Positions 1-12,040 of a stretch of 64,000 nt of DNA are shown here, piece by piece. Position 1 is the first letter of the stretch, and each line of letters opens with the position of its first letter. Both the position numbers and the translations under genes were made by a program. The stretch spans positions 34,493,398 through 34,557,397 of the forward strand of contig OX352773.1 in the NCBI GenBank assembly GCA_947095535.1, written 5' to 3'. The notes beneath the pieces are model-generated. The model made no database searches and was not told the DNA's origin. It saw only the letters and a program-made list of their open reading frames with translations. This DNA comes from Poecilobothrus nobilitatus (Eukaryota; Arthropoda; Insecta; Diptera; Dolichopodidae).

Positions 1-504
1 TTTTGCAAATATTCTATAGTACCATTTAATACTAAGCGGTAAATGTATATTAAATTTACTTAGTACAAAATAGTAAATATAATTTTAAATATTATATTAT
101 ATTATATTTAAATATTCCATTGACAGAATAATTTCTTATAAGTACAATAAAATACATATATGTATGTAAATACGGCGCTATATAATGTACATCTATACTC
201 TTATCATTCATTCACTAGTGACATATACGATATGTAAATAAACATGATATTATATAAGTATGTATATATATCAATATCATATAAATAAAAATTCTTCAAG
301 CAACCGTTATGTTGTTTATTTAATTAAATTTTTTTGTACTACGCATTATATCCTCAACAATTTCAAATTATCGAGTAAAACAAAATGGAAAAAATTCGTT
401 AAAGAAATTTGGTAGAAAATTTGAAAAAATCAAGTAACACTTTCGTCAATTATAAAGTAACCCTATATTATTAAAAAAAGTTGTTAACAGAAATAAGAGT
501 ATAA
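1..504. other. AT-rich non-coding flank
   Basis: No gene, RNA or repeat boundary is visible. The stretch holds short TATA-type runs and A/T tracts, then leads into the DINE-like repeat that begins near 505. Confidence 0.6.
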
Positions 505-1143
505 TGTTGAAGGTGTTCAAGTTACAGGTGTGTAAAAATAGGAAATTTTCAGTTTTTGACCCCTTACAGCTCCTAAACGGGGGGTTGAATTTGAAAAAAT
601 TTCTGAAATGACTCATACTAAGATCAAAGATCTAACTTCTGTCAAAATTTCAAGTTTCCAACTTTAACCGTTTAGAAGATAGAAGGGTTAAAGAATTTTG
701 CAAAATTTGAGTTTCGCATAACGGTAAATTAAGACACCGTATGCCACAAATATATATTTATACTATATATACTTTTAAAGCTAATAAAAGTAGTAATCGT
801 TTGGCGTTTTCAAAATGAAGATATACCTTATACAACTTGTGCTATAACACTTTAAATATAGAGCTTTTTTGAACCTTTGGGGAGCTGTAGCTCCGTAACG
901 GGTGGGGCTACAAAAAAAAGTTATTAAAAATAAAATTAATTGTTTTGTGAGATCTATCAGCAGTTAAAATTTCATAGCTCTATTTCAAAAAAAATGTGGG
1001 GATCTAAAAGTTAGGTGTTCGAGAGCTACCTTAAGGTTTGGTCCAAACTCAACCAAAAAAAATAGGGAATCTACAAATTACTCCAAGAATATTTTGTGTA
1101 AATTTCAAGATTCTAGCTTTCTTAGTTTTTGAGTTAGCGTGCT

Positions 1144-1162
1144 GACGGACGGACGGACGGAC
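1144..1162 (+). repeat. (GGAC)n microsatellite core inside DINE-like repeat
   Basis: Nearly five perfect tetranucleotide units (gacg gacg gacg gacg gac). Tetranucleotide cores of this kind are a hallmark of DINE-1/mini-me elements, which are thought to seed microsatellites. Confidence 0.9.
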
Positions 1163-1265
1163 ATGGCTCAAAAGTCTTAGAATTTTTTTCTGATCCGATC
1201 CATACCTTTGAAGGTATATCTAGCTCGCTTATTTCGAGGTGTTACAAACGGAGGAGTAATTTTAT

Positions 1266-1292
1266 TATACCCGATCCTATCGTACGGGTATA
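1266..1292 (+). other. Terminal hairpin of the DINE-like repeat
   Basis: TATACCCG at 1266-1273 is perfectly complementary to CGGGTATA at 1285-1292, with an 11-base loop. A 3' stem-loop is expected at the end of Helitron-related elements. Confidence 0.85.
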
Positions 1293-1602
1293 AAAACCAG
1301 AGTTTTTTAAAAAATTGTGTAGTACAAATGTTCATTACTTAAATTATTTTAATTAAAAGTTGTTTTTTTGTTTTTAACTCTTTAATCCTTCGGGGAATAT
1401 CTTAAATATATCGCTATGAATATGTTTAGCTCAGGATTCAAAAATTTATCTACTTTACCTTTAGCAAAAATTTATCTAATTTCCTTTTTACTTTAAAAGA
1501 GCTTTTCATTAAATAGTACTAAATAAAAATAGTTTTCAAAAGGTTATATTTTATTTAAAAACTTTGGCTGTTCTTTGGAATAGGTGACCACCACAGTTCC
1601 AT

Positions 1603-1755
1603 TTGAAATTGGAGATATTTGTTAGTTATATGAGTATTCGTATCTCTGTTGAATGGGCCTTCATGAAACTTCATGAATTTGGCTGGTCAGCTATTCCAAA
1701 AAAACAACCAAACTTTAATAAAATATGGGATTTCAAAATCGTCTTCAGAAATGTT
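1603..1755 (+). pseudogene. Possible Harbinger-type transposase C-terminal relic
   Basis: An open frame runs from a TTG at 1603 to a stop at 1936-1938; only the first ~50 codons have a protein-like composition and the rest is Lys/Phe-rich low complexity. The recognisable part reads MSIRISVEWAFMKLHEF. It resembles the conserved R-x-x-VEW-x-F-x-KL block found near the last catalytic Glu of PIF/Harbinger (DDE_Tnp_4-like) transposases in a subgroup with 'RISVEW-F' motifs. What is seen is the motif; the family assignment is recall and could be chance. There is no ATG with supporting context, no catalytic Asp residues and no terminal inverted repeats in reach, so this would be a small, dead fragment. 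It sits between the two DINE-like copies, consistent with a transposon graveyard. Confidence 0.35.
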
Positions 1756-2228
1756 TTTAAGTTTGGTTATAAAAATAAAAAGCTTTTAAATTATGCTCTA
1801 ACCAGTTCCAGTAAAAGTAACAAGTTAAAAAAAAAACAAAAAAAAACAACTGGTTGGCCGCGGAATTTTCAAAAAAAAATTTTTTTTTTTGTTTTTTTTT
1901 TTTTGGATTCTACACCCTTAAAAACGTCTAGAAAATGAATTTCACCGAAATCTATTTTTTTTTTTCGAAAACCTATTACATTACAACACTCATAGTATTT
2001 TATATATTTTATATATCTACTTGATATTTATGTACCATACCCGAAGTTAAATAAAAATAAGACAGTATGCAAAACGAAAAGTTTTTAAAGGTGCACATTT
2101 TCAAAAAATAAAAACAATAAAAAACATTCTAGAATTGTGACAATTTTTTCATAAAGTTAAAATATAATACTAGAGCTTTAGTTTTGATGTTTCAGTTACA
2201 ATAAATTTGCGAATAAGTATGTACTTAT
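1756..2228. other. AT-rich non-coding spacer
   Basis: Contains poly(A)/poly(T) tracts (for example around 1867-1912). Nothing else could be supported. Confidence 0.6.
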
Positions 2229-2660
2229 GTCGAAGTTGCAGGTGTTTAAAAATAGATAATTTTCGTGGTTTTCGGGTGAAATACAAAAGTTAAGATATTC
2301 CTTCTCTCAAAATTTCAAGATTCTTACTAAAAGCTTTCTGAAGATGTGGGGAACTGAAATCTTTCAAAATATTTGCACTTAGTTATTATATATATAAGTA
2401 TATATCCATGGACATTTGACATGAAAATATAGAATGAATTGTAGAATGAAAAAATATTAAGTAGAACTTGAGATTTAAACATTTAAAAATAGCGCTTCTT
2501 CCAACTTTGAGGTGCTGCAGCTATGTTATAGATTAGGCTACTTAAAAAAGTTGTTTGCCCAGTAATAATTTTATTAAGATCTATTCATGGTTAAAATTTT
2601 ATTGTTCCATTTTAAACGACATAAATCTTTTGTAAACAAGTGGGCGAACGGACAAAGGGA
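2229..2660 (+). repeat. DINE-like dispersed repeat, copy 2 (diverged)
   Basis: Same order of blocks as the copy at 505-1295: 'gaagttgcaggtgtttaaaa' near 2232 matches the block near 520; 'ctcaaaatttcaag' near 2306 matches 'gtcaaaatttcaag'; the block 2490-2620 (gaggtgctgcagct, taggctac, aaaagttgtt, aagatctat, ggttaaaattt) aligns with 870-990 (gggagctgtagct, ggggctac, aaaagttatt, gagatctat, agttaaaattt). It ends at 'gggcgaacggacaaaggg', a decayed GGAC core, and lacks the terminal hairpin. It is more diverged and internally deleted. Confidence 0.65.
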
Positions 2661-4118
2661 ATATAGTAAAAATGTTTTTCAAATTTTGTTGAAAAAAAAT
2701 GCTAAAAAAATTATCTATGACTCATTTTACAAATTTTGAAATATTCCATTTGAAAAGAATTTGTCACAAATAAGTAACCAATTGAAATTTATAAAACTTC
2801 TTACAGTTATTTTTAAAAGAATTTTCCAAACCTTTTATTTTCGGTTGTATTTAATATCAAATTGATAAGAAATAAAAAATTTGTTCTATAAGTAGTATTA
2901 TTTTTCGAACTTTTCGAAAATTACCGCATCACGTTTTTAAAATTTTATTTCAATTCAAAATAAAAAAAAATAAATAAATTTTATTTAAAATGTGTTATTT
3001 TATTTTTGTTTTTTTTTTATTTCTCATCATTGTAATCTCCTTTATCCGTAAGGACTACAAATTGGTTTTTCTTTGTTCCATTTTTTGTTTTTCTTATTGG
3101 AAAAGTTTTAGATATAGTTAAAAAAAGTTGGTCTGAAGAATTCAGAGCTTAATTAAAAATTCAATTTAAAAAACTCAAATGCTATTAATACCATCAACTT
3201 GGACTCAAATATTTCAGTTTCAGTTTTTAATAAATCTATAATAGTAACTAAGTAGTTTTAATTTAAAAGATGTTTCACGGGACTGTCAATATCATGTTTC
3301 TATTTGTAAAAATTTAACAGTTTTTCATATTGTAAACATTCTTTTGTACAATTTATGCTCAATAGAAGATGACACTCTCAATTTATAAGATTATTGTATT
3401 CAACGTCAATATCGCAAACGAAATTTTAATTTTATTATGTACTTCCAAAATTTAAAAAAACTCATACACAAAAAAAATTTAAAAGTAAAGTTAGAATAAT
3501 TTTTAATCAAACTGAACAAACTGAATAAAAAGAAAAATAAAATTTTAGAAAAACTTTTTCTTTTTAAGAAATTTTCCTTATTAGCCCTTTTTTGTTTTGT
3601 TTTTGTAAAACAAGTTTTGAAATGCTACGACTCTACTCAACACAGAGCTATATTAAAAATTACAAATAATAAAAAGAACAAAATATACTAGAATTAAGTA
3701 AAGGACACTAATGGAAATTATTATTAATTCAAAGGAACTAAAAAAAAAAAATAATTAAAGAGAATGGAAAAGTTTATCTTGCAGATTGTGCTACAAATGC
3801 CACTTTTTTTTATAGTATTTTAATTGTGTAGTAGATTTTTTCTAGAATATAATAAAGTTAAAAGAAAAGTTAAAGATTAATTGAAAGAGTGCTAATGTCA
3901 GTTTTTTGTTTTAATAAAAAAAAAATGTTTTTTTTATCTGATATGGTAACAATAATTTGTTGTAATTTATTAACAAATTATTATTAGGTTTCAAATAATG
4001 CACGTTTTGAAATTCGATTATTTTTCTATCTTAGCATTTAAAAAACGAAATTAATACAGAGGAATTTTTGAAGGCCTGCAATTTTTTCTTTTTGATTTAT
4101 AACTAGTAAGTATTTTAT
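2661..4118. other. AT-rich non-coding stretch
   Basis: A/T tracts and low-complexity DNA only. No gene, hairpin or repeat could be supported. Confidence 0.6.
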
Positions 4119-4128
4119 ATTTCTTGCA
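4119..4128 (+). repeat. SINE target-site duplication, left
   Basis: The 10-bp atttcttgca is repeated exactly at 4316-4325, right after the poly(A) tail. Confidence 0.92.
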
Positions 4129-4315
4129 GGGGCCTTGGTGGCCTAGTGGGTAAACGGTGTAAACACCGAGGGAGTGTGGGTTCGAATCCCGCACACGTCG
4201 TAAGAGTTATTCCCCCTTACGACATTTACAGTCACGCCTGAACAGGAAATACTGTGTAATTTCCTGTCCACATTTATGTGGCAGAGAAATGCATTAAAAA
4301 AAAAAAAAAAAAAAA
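4129..4315 (+). mobile_element. tRNA-derived SINE, copy 1 (intact, with target-site duplications)
   Basis: The element begins GGGGCC and ends in a poly(A) tail from 4296. It is flanked by a perfect 10-bp direct repeat, atttcttgca, at 4119-4128 and 4316-4325, the signature of target-primed insertion. The head carries RNA polymerase III internal promoter boxes: A box TGGCCTAGTGG (4139-4149) and B box GGTTCGAATCC (4179-4189), 40 bp apart as in tRNA genes. The body downstream of the tRNA head folds into successive hairpins: GTCGTAAG/CTTACGAC (4197-4204/4216-4223), ACAGGAAAT/ATTTCCTGT (4242-4250/4259-4267) and CCACAT/ATGTGG (4268-4273/4276-4281). It encodes no protein and would depend on a partner LINE. 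The perfect duplications suggest a fairly young insertion. The family name is unknown to me. Confidence 0.93.
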
Positions 4316-4325
4316 ATTTCTTGCA
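4316..4325 (+). repeat. SINE target-site duplication, right
   Basis: Exact copy of 4119-4128. Confidence 0.92.
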
Positions 4326-5689
4326 TTGTTTGGTTACTTAATTAAATTCTACAGTTGTTATAGAAATAAAATTGCATTTCTTTCATGCTTTTATTGATGA
4401 AAGATCTAATCTTAATATTCGGTTTTTTATTTGATCAGTTTCTTAAAGGTTGTATTATATCTGATTATAGTTTATTTAAAATTAAAAATTAATATTGTAT
4501 TTAATTTAAAGTTAGAAATTTTGTTTTTAAAATTTAAAAAATTTCCGCCCTAGGTCACATTAATCAAACAACATCATCAAAGGTATAGGCAAGAGAAGAA
4601 GAAAAAATAAAATATTTTTTATGAACCAAATAAATGAATCTACCAAAAAAATTACAAAATATGAAAATACAAAACATTCAAACTAAAATTAAAACATATT
4701 TTTACAAGCAGCTTGTTCAGAAAAAAAATTTATTTAAATCAACATTTCATTTCGGTTTTTTTTGTTTTTTCTTACTCCTACTCCATTTCCAACATAAAAA
4801 AAACGCTGTAGTGAGTAAATTTGTCTCTGAATTTAGATTCTGAACGCAATTTAAGTTTTTGTTTATTAAGTTGTAAATGGGGAATTAAAATTTATTAATA
4901 AAAGGGAGTCTAGATAAAGTTAGGAAGTAATTTGAAATGTTTTTCTTTTTTTTTTTTTTAAATAACAAGAAAAGTAATACGAAAAAATTAATCACATTTA
5001 AAACAAAAATAAAATAAATAAGTATAAGTATAAATAAAAATAATAAAATAAATAAAACAATATTATCAAAAAAAAAAAAAAAAAATCATCCCCATTCCTT
5101 TTTTATTTTTGCTTTAAATAAGAACGAGGTGTTTTTTATGATTCCTTAGGGTGTCCCTTAAAATAAAAATAATCTGGAGAATATGTTGTTAAACATAAAC
5201 CAGAGTAAATTACAAAAAAAAAAAAAAAAAAATCTTGAATAAAATAAAAGAATGAATTGTTATTTTCTGTTTCAGTTATTTGTATTTTTGTTTTTTTTTT
5301 TTTTTGTAAATCTCAAGGTTCTCATAATTTTCAAAGAATGGTGTTCAAAAAGCAAAAACAATTGTGAGAAAAAAAGTATGCGGAAATATTTAAGTAGTTG
5401 TGTGAAAAAAAAAGGATAAAATGTCCTTTGTATTAATTATATACAAATAAAAGAATTCTGAAAATCTTTTCATTCATTTTTTGTTTCTTTTTAAATTGGC
5501 TTTAGTAACAAAAAAAAAAAAAAAATAAAATAAAAAAAAAAAGAAAGAAGGACATTTTAATAAATAAGGTTTACCCCTTTTTTATTTTTTTTGTTTGTCT
5601 TAAAAGAAAATATTACCAATGTTGGTCACATTTGGAACGTTTAACTATAAATTAGGATACTACGCATTGTTTAAAAATATCTAAGTAAG

Positions 5690-5715
5690 TATATATATAT
5701 ATATATATATATATA
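5690..5715. repeat. (TA)n microsatellite
   Basis: About 13 uninterrupted TA units. Confidence 0.95.
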
Positions 5716-7966
5716 AATTTGTGCTAAATTTTCTTTTGATTATTTGTTTTTTTTTTATGTAATTAAGAAAATTATTTTTAAATCTTTTAAATTGAATTGA
5801 ATGCTGTAAGGTTTATTAGTAATGTATCTAATATACTCTTTATTAAGAGTGTTTTTCAGTTGCTATTATAAACAAATTATTTATTGTCCTGACTAATATT
5901 CAGATAACTACAATCGAATAGTTGAACTTTTAATTTTAACAAATTAAAGAATTTTTAAAGCTTTAAAGGGATAAAAAAACTTTTATTCTTTAATGATATA
6001 AACATCTTTAATGTTATATAAGAATTCTTTGTTATATTAAAGGTACCAATAAAAATAAGTTGAGTAATTAAATTCTAAATGATGTAAAAGTTTCTATGAT
6101 TTAAGTGTTGTATTTTCAGTGATTGTATTTTATAAAAAAAAAAAATATGAAGATATTTAAAATATGTTAAATTTAGTCGTAATTCGAACTATGTAGTTAG
6201 TACATACTTAACTATTCATCATATGTTGCTAGAAATTTTTAAAATGGATAATAACTATTTGTCATTTTATATGATTGCGTCTATACAAACATAATAAAAA
6301 TCAAAAAACTATGCTTTTTTCGTTTTTTATTATATATTAAATTTTATATGAAAAAACTTTATTAAATTAAAAGGAATTAAAAGCGAAAAGAGTAAGAAAA
6401 AAAAAGCGAAAAAAAGAAGATCCTTTCTGTGAAAAGAATATGCTGGAAAAACAAATTAGATCAAAAGTTTTAAAAACCAAATATTTAAAAAAAAAAAAAA
6501 AAAAAACAAAAAAAAATAAATATTTTATTGTCCAAAAATTGAAATGGTCTGGATAAACTTTTTGAAAAGTCACTTAATAAGCTGGTATAAGTTAATTTGT
6601 TTTTATATTATCGAAGAATACAAAAAACAAAAAGAGAGAGAAAAAGACAATATATTTGTATATTCTATCTCTATGTAAATGAAGAGTATGAAGAGAATGA
6701 GTGTAAAAGAAAAAAAAAAAACAAAGAGATAAACAAATATAGGGTTAGGGTTGATGGAAATTTTTTAAGAAAAACTTTTTGTTTTTTGTTTTCTGTAAAA
6801 AAATGTAGTTAAAAATTAACTGTTGAATTGTTTTTAGTATAATTTTAATAAATTTTAAAAACTTTTTTTTTTTCTTCGTTTGGACATTTTATTTTTTATT
6901 GCCTTGTCTTTAAAAAATAATAATAAAAAAAAAGGATGCTTACTTATTTGAATTTAATTCGTGCGGAAGAAAAAAAAAAAAAATTAGTTTCCTTTTATTT
7001 TTTGGGTTTTGATAAATTAGGATTTTTTGTACTAGTTTTTACTATTTTACATTTTTTAAAGTTTAATATATATACGCTTATAAAAAGAAAATTTCCTTTT
7101 CTATCTGTAAAAAAAATTAAAAAAAAAAAAAAAATTTTAAATCTAAATCGAAAAATGCCGTAACGAAGTTTTGACATTTCAAGTTAATTTATTTTGTTAG
7201 AAAACAGTACAAATTGATTATTGTTTTAAATTTACTGCTAAGAAGCTTGAAAAATTACTTTGAACTTTTGGTTTTTTTTCCACACATACTTAGGTGGTTT
7301 ATTCTTTGAAAGCATTACGCTAGACAAAATATTTCTATTGAGAATAAAAGTAAAATTTACAAAAGAAGTTTCCGATTTCAATCTTTTAATAAATTGTCAG
7401 TTTTATAAACGCTAAGTTCTCGCTAAGTTCGTATAAAATATGTTAGAAATTTTGAAGTCAAAAATTCTAAATAGCATATTTGGGTAAGTTTAAGTAGATG
7501 TTAAGTGACAACCCATCGAAATAACTAAACACTTGAATGTTGGATTTATATTTTCTCCAGATTTGAATTATTTTTATTACTAAATCGAATTTTGATTTTG
7601 ATGACTTTTAAATATCCAAATGTTGTTAGTAGAAACTTTTAACAATTATGTATACTTATTAAGATATTTAATGCCTTTTGTAGAACTCATGTTAATAATA
7701 TCTTCTAATTGTTGTTGCCAACTAACATTTCATTTTAGTTGGGTTTCTTTAAAAAAGTCTACTTAATGAATTGATGTCACTATTAACTTAATAATACAAT
7801 AATAAAAGAGTTTATTTAAATTGTAAATAAATCTAGTTAGATAAATATAGATAGAAGCTGTATTTTTGGCTGAAATATAACATATTAGGTTTATTGTGAT
7901 ATCACTGGATATAGAAAGTTATAACAGGTCGGTTAGTTTAGATCGTAGAAAAATAGCGGAATTTAC

Positions 7967-7996
7967 TATATATATATATAGGCTATATATATAGGG
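7967..7996. repeat. Duplicated TA tract with GGC breaks
   Basis: 'ctatatatatatagg' is followed directly by 'ctatatatatagggctat'. The unit is self-complementary and could extrude as a cruciform. Confidence 0.6.
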
Positions 7997-8751
7997 CTAT
8001 TGTTTCTTATTTTTTGTTTTCGTACTGCTTCTAGAGTAATCATTTAAACTCATGTTTAACATTTTTAATTTTTTTTTCAGAGAAATAAAGTTAAATTTTT
8101 CTATTTTAAAAGTAAATTTTAAAGTAATTAAGTAATAATTTATCTAAGATATATATAATTATATATTTATTAATATAAAAATTAATTGGTAGTAATACAA
8201 ATATCTATAATTGAATATGATAATACAGAAAAATAATTTGTTGTATTATAAATTAGTCAAAATTACAAAACAAAAAACGTCATTAATATATATATAACTA
8301 TTTTATTAAATTTTAATATATTTTAGTACAAATGAATCGATTTCCAATTTAGTTTGTTCTTAGATCTTCTAAATTTTTTTTTGTATGATGTATGTAAGAT
8401 ATTTATCAACAATAATAAGATTTCGGATTTTTTTTTTTGTTTTAGTCGCAACTCCCAAGTGTTTTAATGTTATGTTTTGTAGTTTTTTTTTTTATATGCC
8501 TTTCATCAGCGTTCTTTATTATTTAGAAAGAGAAAACCGTAACAAAATATCGATTGATTTAAAAAAAATAAATAATCGATTATTATTTTTATTTATTTTT
8601 AATATTATTTTCCTTAAATATTTTGTAAACTTCTAAGTTTTTTTTTTTTTTAAATTTGTTTTTGATTGACATTGATCACTTATCAAAATACTTGTTTAAC
8701 ATCAATTTCAAACAAATCCTATACAACTTTGTCTACCAGTTTATTGCTGAT

Positions 8752-8753
<2 letters not shown>

Positions 8754-8783
<30 letters not shown>
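8754..8783. repeat. (TA)n microsatellite
   Basis: About 15 uninterrupted TA units. Confidence 0.95.
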
Positions 8784-8787
<4 letters not shown>

Positions 8788-9427
8788 TGTTTAATTCCCT
8801 CACTATCTTCTAAAATAATTTCAATTTTTATTTTAACCCCAATAAACTTTTACACTTTAACTGTAGACTAGAATAATAAATCTATAATTCATTAAGATTG
8901 TTATATGAAGTTTAGATGTATTTACTTTAATTAACTAAGAATATAATTTAGTTAGTTAATAATTATCGTTTAAGTAAAATTACTTTCGTGAACACTTTTC
9001 TAACGTATGTGGATGTTTTTTTGAAAATTTAACGATATTTTTAAGAAATATTTTTTGAAATTGTGTAAGTACTAAAAATATATTCAATAGATAAAACAAA
9101 ACATTAAGAGTTCTAGAAGAGAGATATTTTCTGGGTAAAATAATTATTTCATTTTGTTTTATTTTTTTAAATGTACCTTAATTAGGTTTCTATACTGTTT
9201 TTTTGTTTGTGAACGATCCGAATACTAAAATAATTGACAAATTTTTTGTTAAAATATAGCACTTATTAGTATTAGTACTTAAGGGTTAAAAAATTTGAAA
9301 AAAAAAAAAAATAAAATAATTTTAAACAATTTATGATTTTACGAGTATGATCTTGTTAAATTTAATCATATTACATTCGCTTTTAATCCATTTGTTTCAA
9401 TAACAAAAACAACAGATAATCTCGGAT

Positions 9428-9442
9428 AATCGATCATCGATT
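9428..9442. other. 15-bp palindrome
   Basis: AATCGAT-C-ATCGATT is a perfect inverted repeat around a single C, within a slightly less AT-rich patch. Its function is unknown. Confidence 0.8.
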
Positions 9443-9986
9443 GTATTTTTTATATATGTATTTAAAAAAAAAAAAAAAACAAAAACATTGATAATTGTAT
9501 TAAAGAGTTGCATATACATATGTATACTTGTTTTTATATTTAAGTTTTAGATTCTATTACTTATGAATTTAAAATAATTTTTTTTATATAATAATGTTTT
9601 AAAAACACGCAATCCCATCAGATTTCAGACAAAAATTATAATTCATTTTCTAAGTATAGTTTAAAATAATTTATAATATATATATATACTTACATATATA
9701 TGGTTTTTTTATTTACGTTTAAAAATAAAAAGAAAAAGAAAGACCGCCAATAAAGTGATTCTCTAACATTTCCTCTAAAATGTTCCTTTATATACCTAAT
9801 AGTTTGTTTTTAGATTTTATGTATCGGGATAAAGTATAGATATCACCCAGATCGTATTTTATTTATGAAATCTTAAAGACTTAAATAAATATTATAAATT
9901 CATAAAAATTCAAAAAAAAAAAACAAAAAACACAAACAAACTTTCAACAACTCAGAGGATTTAAGAGTGATTTGTATTTGATCTGT

Positions 9987-10007
9987 ATCAATTGGATATC
10001 AATTGAT
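9987..10007. other. Short perfect hairpin
   Basis: ATCAATTG (9987-9994) and CAATTGAT (10000-10007) form an 8-bp stem around a 5-base loop. No function can be assigned. Confidence 0.75.
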
Positions 10008-11848
10008 CTTCTTTCATCGGTTTTTGATCGATACATAAAAAGAAGAATATGAATTAATTTAATTCTATTGAATTAAAATATACAGAAAAAAAAAACAACA
10101 AAACGCAACAAAAAAAAAAAAACCAAAGTACTCTTTAAAAAGCTGATGGTGGTCATTCTTGATAGACTAGGACATTGAGTATAAATATCCTTAAAATTTA
10201 CTAATAACAAAAATTCTATACAAAAATTATTCTTATATACAGACTTACATTACATTAATACTGTAATGCAGAATTTTATATCATAGAAAGTATAAATTGA
10301 AAATGAAAAAAAAAAATACTAAATCTATACCAATAAAACAATTTATTGAACATCAAAGAATTGCTGTTTTTTGACTAATCTTTAAAATATTCTTTCTTAA
10401 TTCTCTTTTGTATCTTATGTACAAACAAAAAAAAAAAAAAAAATTAAAACAAATCGATAGTTTGAATTTAATTATAAAAAAATAAAAAATAGAAAAAACA
10501 TACTAAAAAGAAAGGAATCAGGAGGAGGTGACCGACTGTATTGATGACTGATGTCCAAAATGGAAAACTATTGAAAAACTTGTGGAAATTTTATAAGTTA
10601 ACATGAAAAAAAAAAAAAAATACGTACAACTAAACAAACATAAAATGTTTACCTACATCCGTTTAGGTTTATTGTATAGAATTTATTTTAAGCGTACATT
10701 TTTAATGCATTAAATAAAAATGAAAAATTAAACAATCAACTGATTTAATCGAATGAAATTGAATTCATGACGACGAATTTAATAATAATAAAAAAAAAAC
10801 AAAATAAAAAAATAAAAAATTACTAAATCGTATACTCATATATTTATATACTCGTATGTATATTATGAGTAAAATGAAAATTCATAAAAAAATATCCAGA
10901 TCCAGATGTGTACTTCAAAATGTCAACTATTGTTAAGTCGGTTAAATTGAGAAGTTTTATAAATTGAAAAAAAAAAAAAAAAAAACTAAAACAAAATAGA
11001 AACAAAAATATATTAAAGAGGAAAACAATTTAGAATAAACATTATAAAAAAAAAACTAGGTAGGAAAAGAAATGGTTTTTAAAAGTGCATATTTCCAAAA
11101 AAACGTTATTCTAAAATTACAAATGTTTTTTTCCAGTTTATTTTTCTAGAAAATTGCGAAAAACTAACAGGTAGTTAGTTAATTCTTAATACATAATTTT
11201 TTAATTTTAAAAAGTTTTTCTTATTTAGTCAAAAAAAAAAAGTCTTTAATTAATTAACACAATCTAAAAAGAAAAAGCGTTTCAACTTTTATTTTTATAT
11301 GAATTTAAACTTCACAGATTAAAGTCCCAGGTTTCACATAACAATAAATTTAAAAAAAACAGATTTTGATCTTTTTTTGACTTGAAAGTGCTTTAAAGAA
11401 GGATTTAAAGATAAATTTGACAAATAAAATTTTCTTTCAGCTTTGCAGAGGGAGATAGCATAAAATTAATTTAATTTTTATATGAGAATTCATTGTGTAT
11501 GACAAGAACAGTAGAAATTTATAAGGGATATTTTAATTTAATCGATAAAGTATAATTTTAGAATATCGTGGATATTTTTTCTATACCGACCACACTTTTT
11601 TGATTTGGCCTCTTGAAGTGTTACCTTTTTGTCAAATTGTTTTTTTGAATGGCAACATTCAAGATTAATAAAAATTTGCTTTTACTTTTTAAAATAAAAT
11701 GAAGGAATTTGTTTTTATTTTTTAAAAAAGGAAACAATTGAAAGTGCAAAAGTGCTTTTCAAAACAAAAAAATGAATGAAATATTAATATTTTTTTTTTA
11801 TTCAAAATTTCACAAACAGATTATTCTGACATTAAAATAAATGTTGCA

Positions 11849-12040
11849 GGGGTCTCGGTGTCCTAGTGGGTAAGAGCGTATAAAATACGATGTAAACACC
11901 GAGGAAGTGTGGGTTCGAATCCTACATACGTCGTAAGAGTTATTCCCCCTTACGACATTTACAGCCATGCCTGAACATTGGCTGTGTAATTTCCTGTCCA
12001 CATTTATGTGGCAAAGAAATGCATTAAAAAAAAAAAAAAA
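11849..12040 (+). mobile_element. tRNA-derived SINE, copy 2 (variant head)
   Basis: Same family as 4129-4315, with A box TGTCCTAGTGG (11859-11869), B box GGTTCGAATCC (11912-11922), the GTCGTAAG/CTTACGAC hairpin, the CCACAT/ATGTGG hairpin and a terminal poly(A) run to 12040. Between the boxes it carries about 13 extra bases forming a perfect hairpin, CGTAT-AAA-ATACG (11877-11889), so the A-B spacing is 53 bp rather than 40 bp. The middle hairpin of copy 1 is lost and replaced by a possible CAGCC/GGCTG pairing (11963-11967/11980-11984). Flanking duplication is imperfect: aaatgtt precedes the start region and follows the tail, but the two diverge after that. An open frame on the opposite strand across this element is a by-product. 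Confidence 0.9.

Larger units (their letters stand above)
505..1295 (+). repeat. DINE-1/mini-me-like dispersed repeat, copy 1 (Helitron-derived, non-autonomous)
   Basis: The segment has much higher sequence complexity than its surroundings. It carries, in order, a block around 520-760, a second block at 870-990, a stretch 'caagattctagctttct' near 1107-1123, a GGAC microsatellite at 1144-1162, the motif 'acatggctcaaaagtc', and a terminal hairpin at 1266-1292. This order (conserved blocks, GTCY/GGAC proto-microsatellite, 3' stem-loop) is what is known of the dipteran DINE-1/mini-me group. A diverged second copy lies at 2229-2660, which shows that this is a repeat. No protein is encoded. The left edge is approximate; the right edge is placed just after the hairpin. 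Confidence 0.7.
4326..11838. other. Long AT-rich desert with microsatellites
   Basis: About 7.5 kb with no supported gene. It contains many A10-A20 and T10+ runs (near 5068-5085, 5215-5232, 6487-6506, 10967-10984), (TA)n tracts and two small palindromes listed separately. Open frames of 60-83 codons here are Phe/Lys/Ile/Asn-rich products of base composition. Confidence 0.6.

Noticed and set aside
4104..4129. Tiny intron-like GTAAGT ... TTTCTTGCAG
   Set aside because: Only about 25 bp between the signals, far below any usable intron; the 3' part is the SINE target duplication.
4139..4197. Genuine functional tRNA gene
   Set aside because: The A and B boxes are good, but the head does not close into a full cloverleaf with an acceptor stem, and the unit has a SINE body, poly(A) tail and target duplications.
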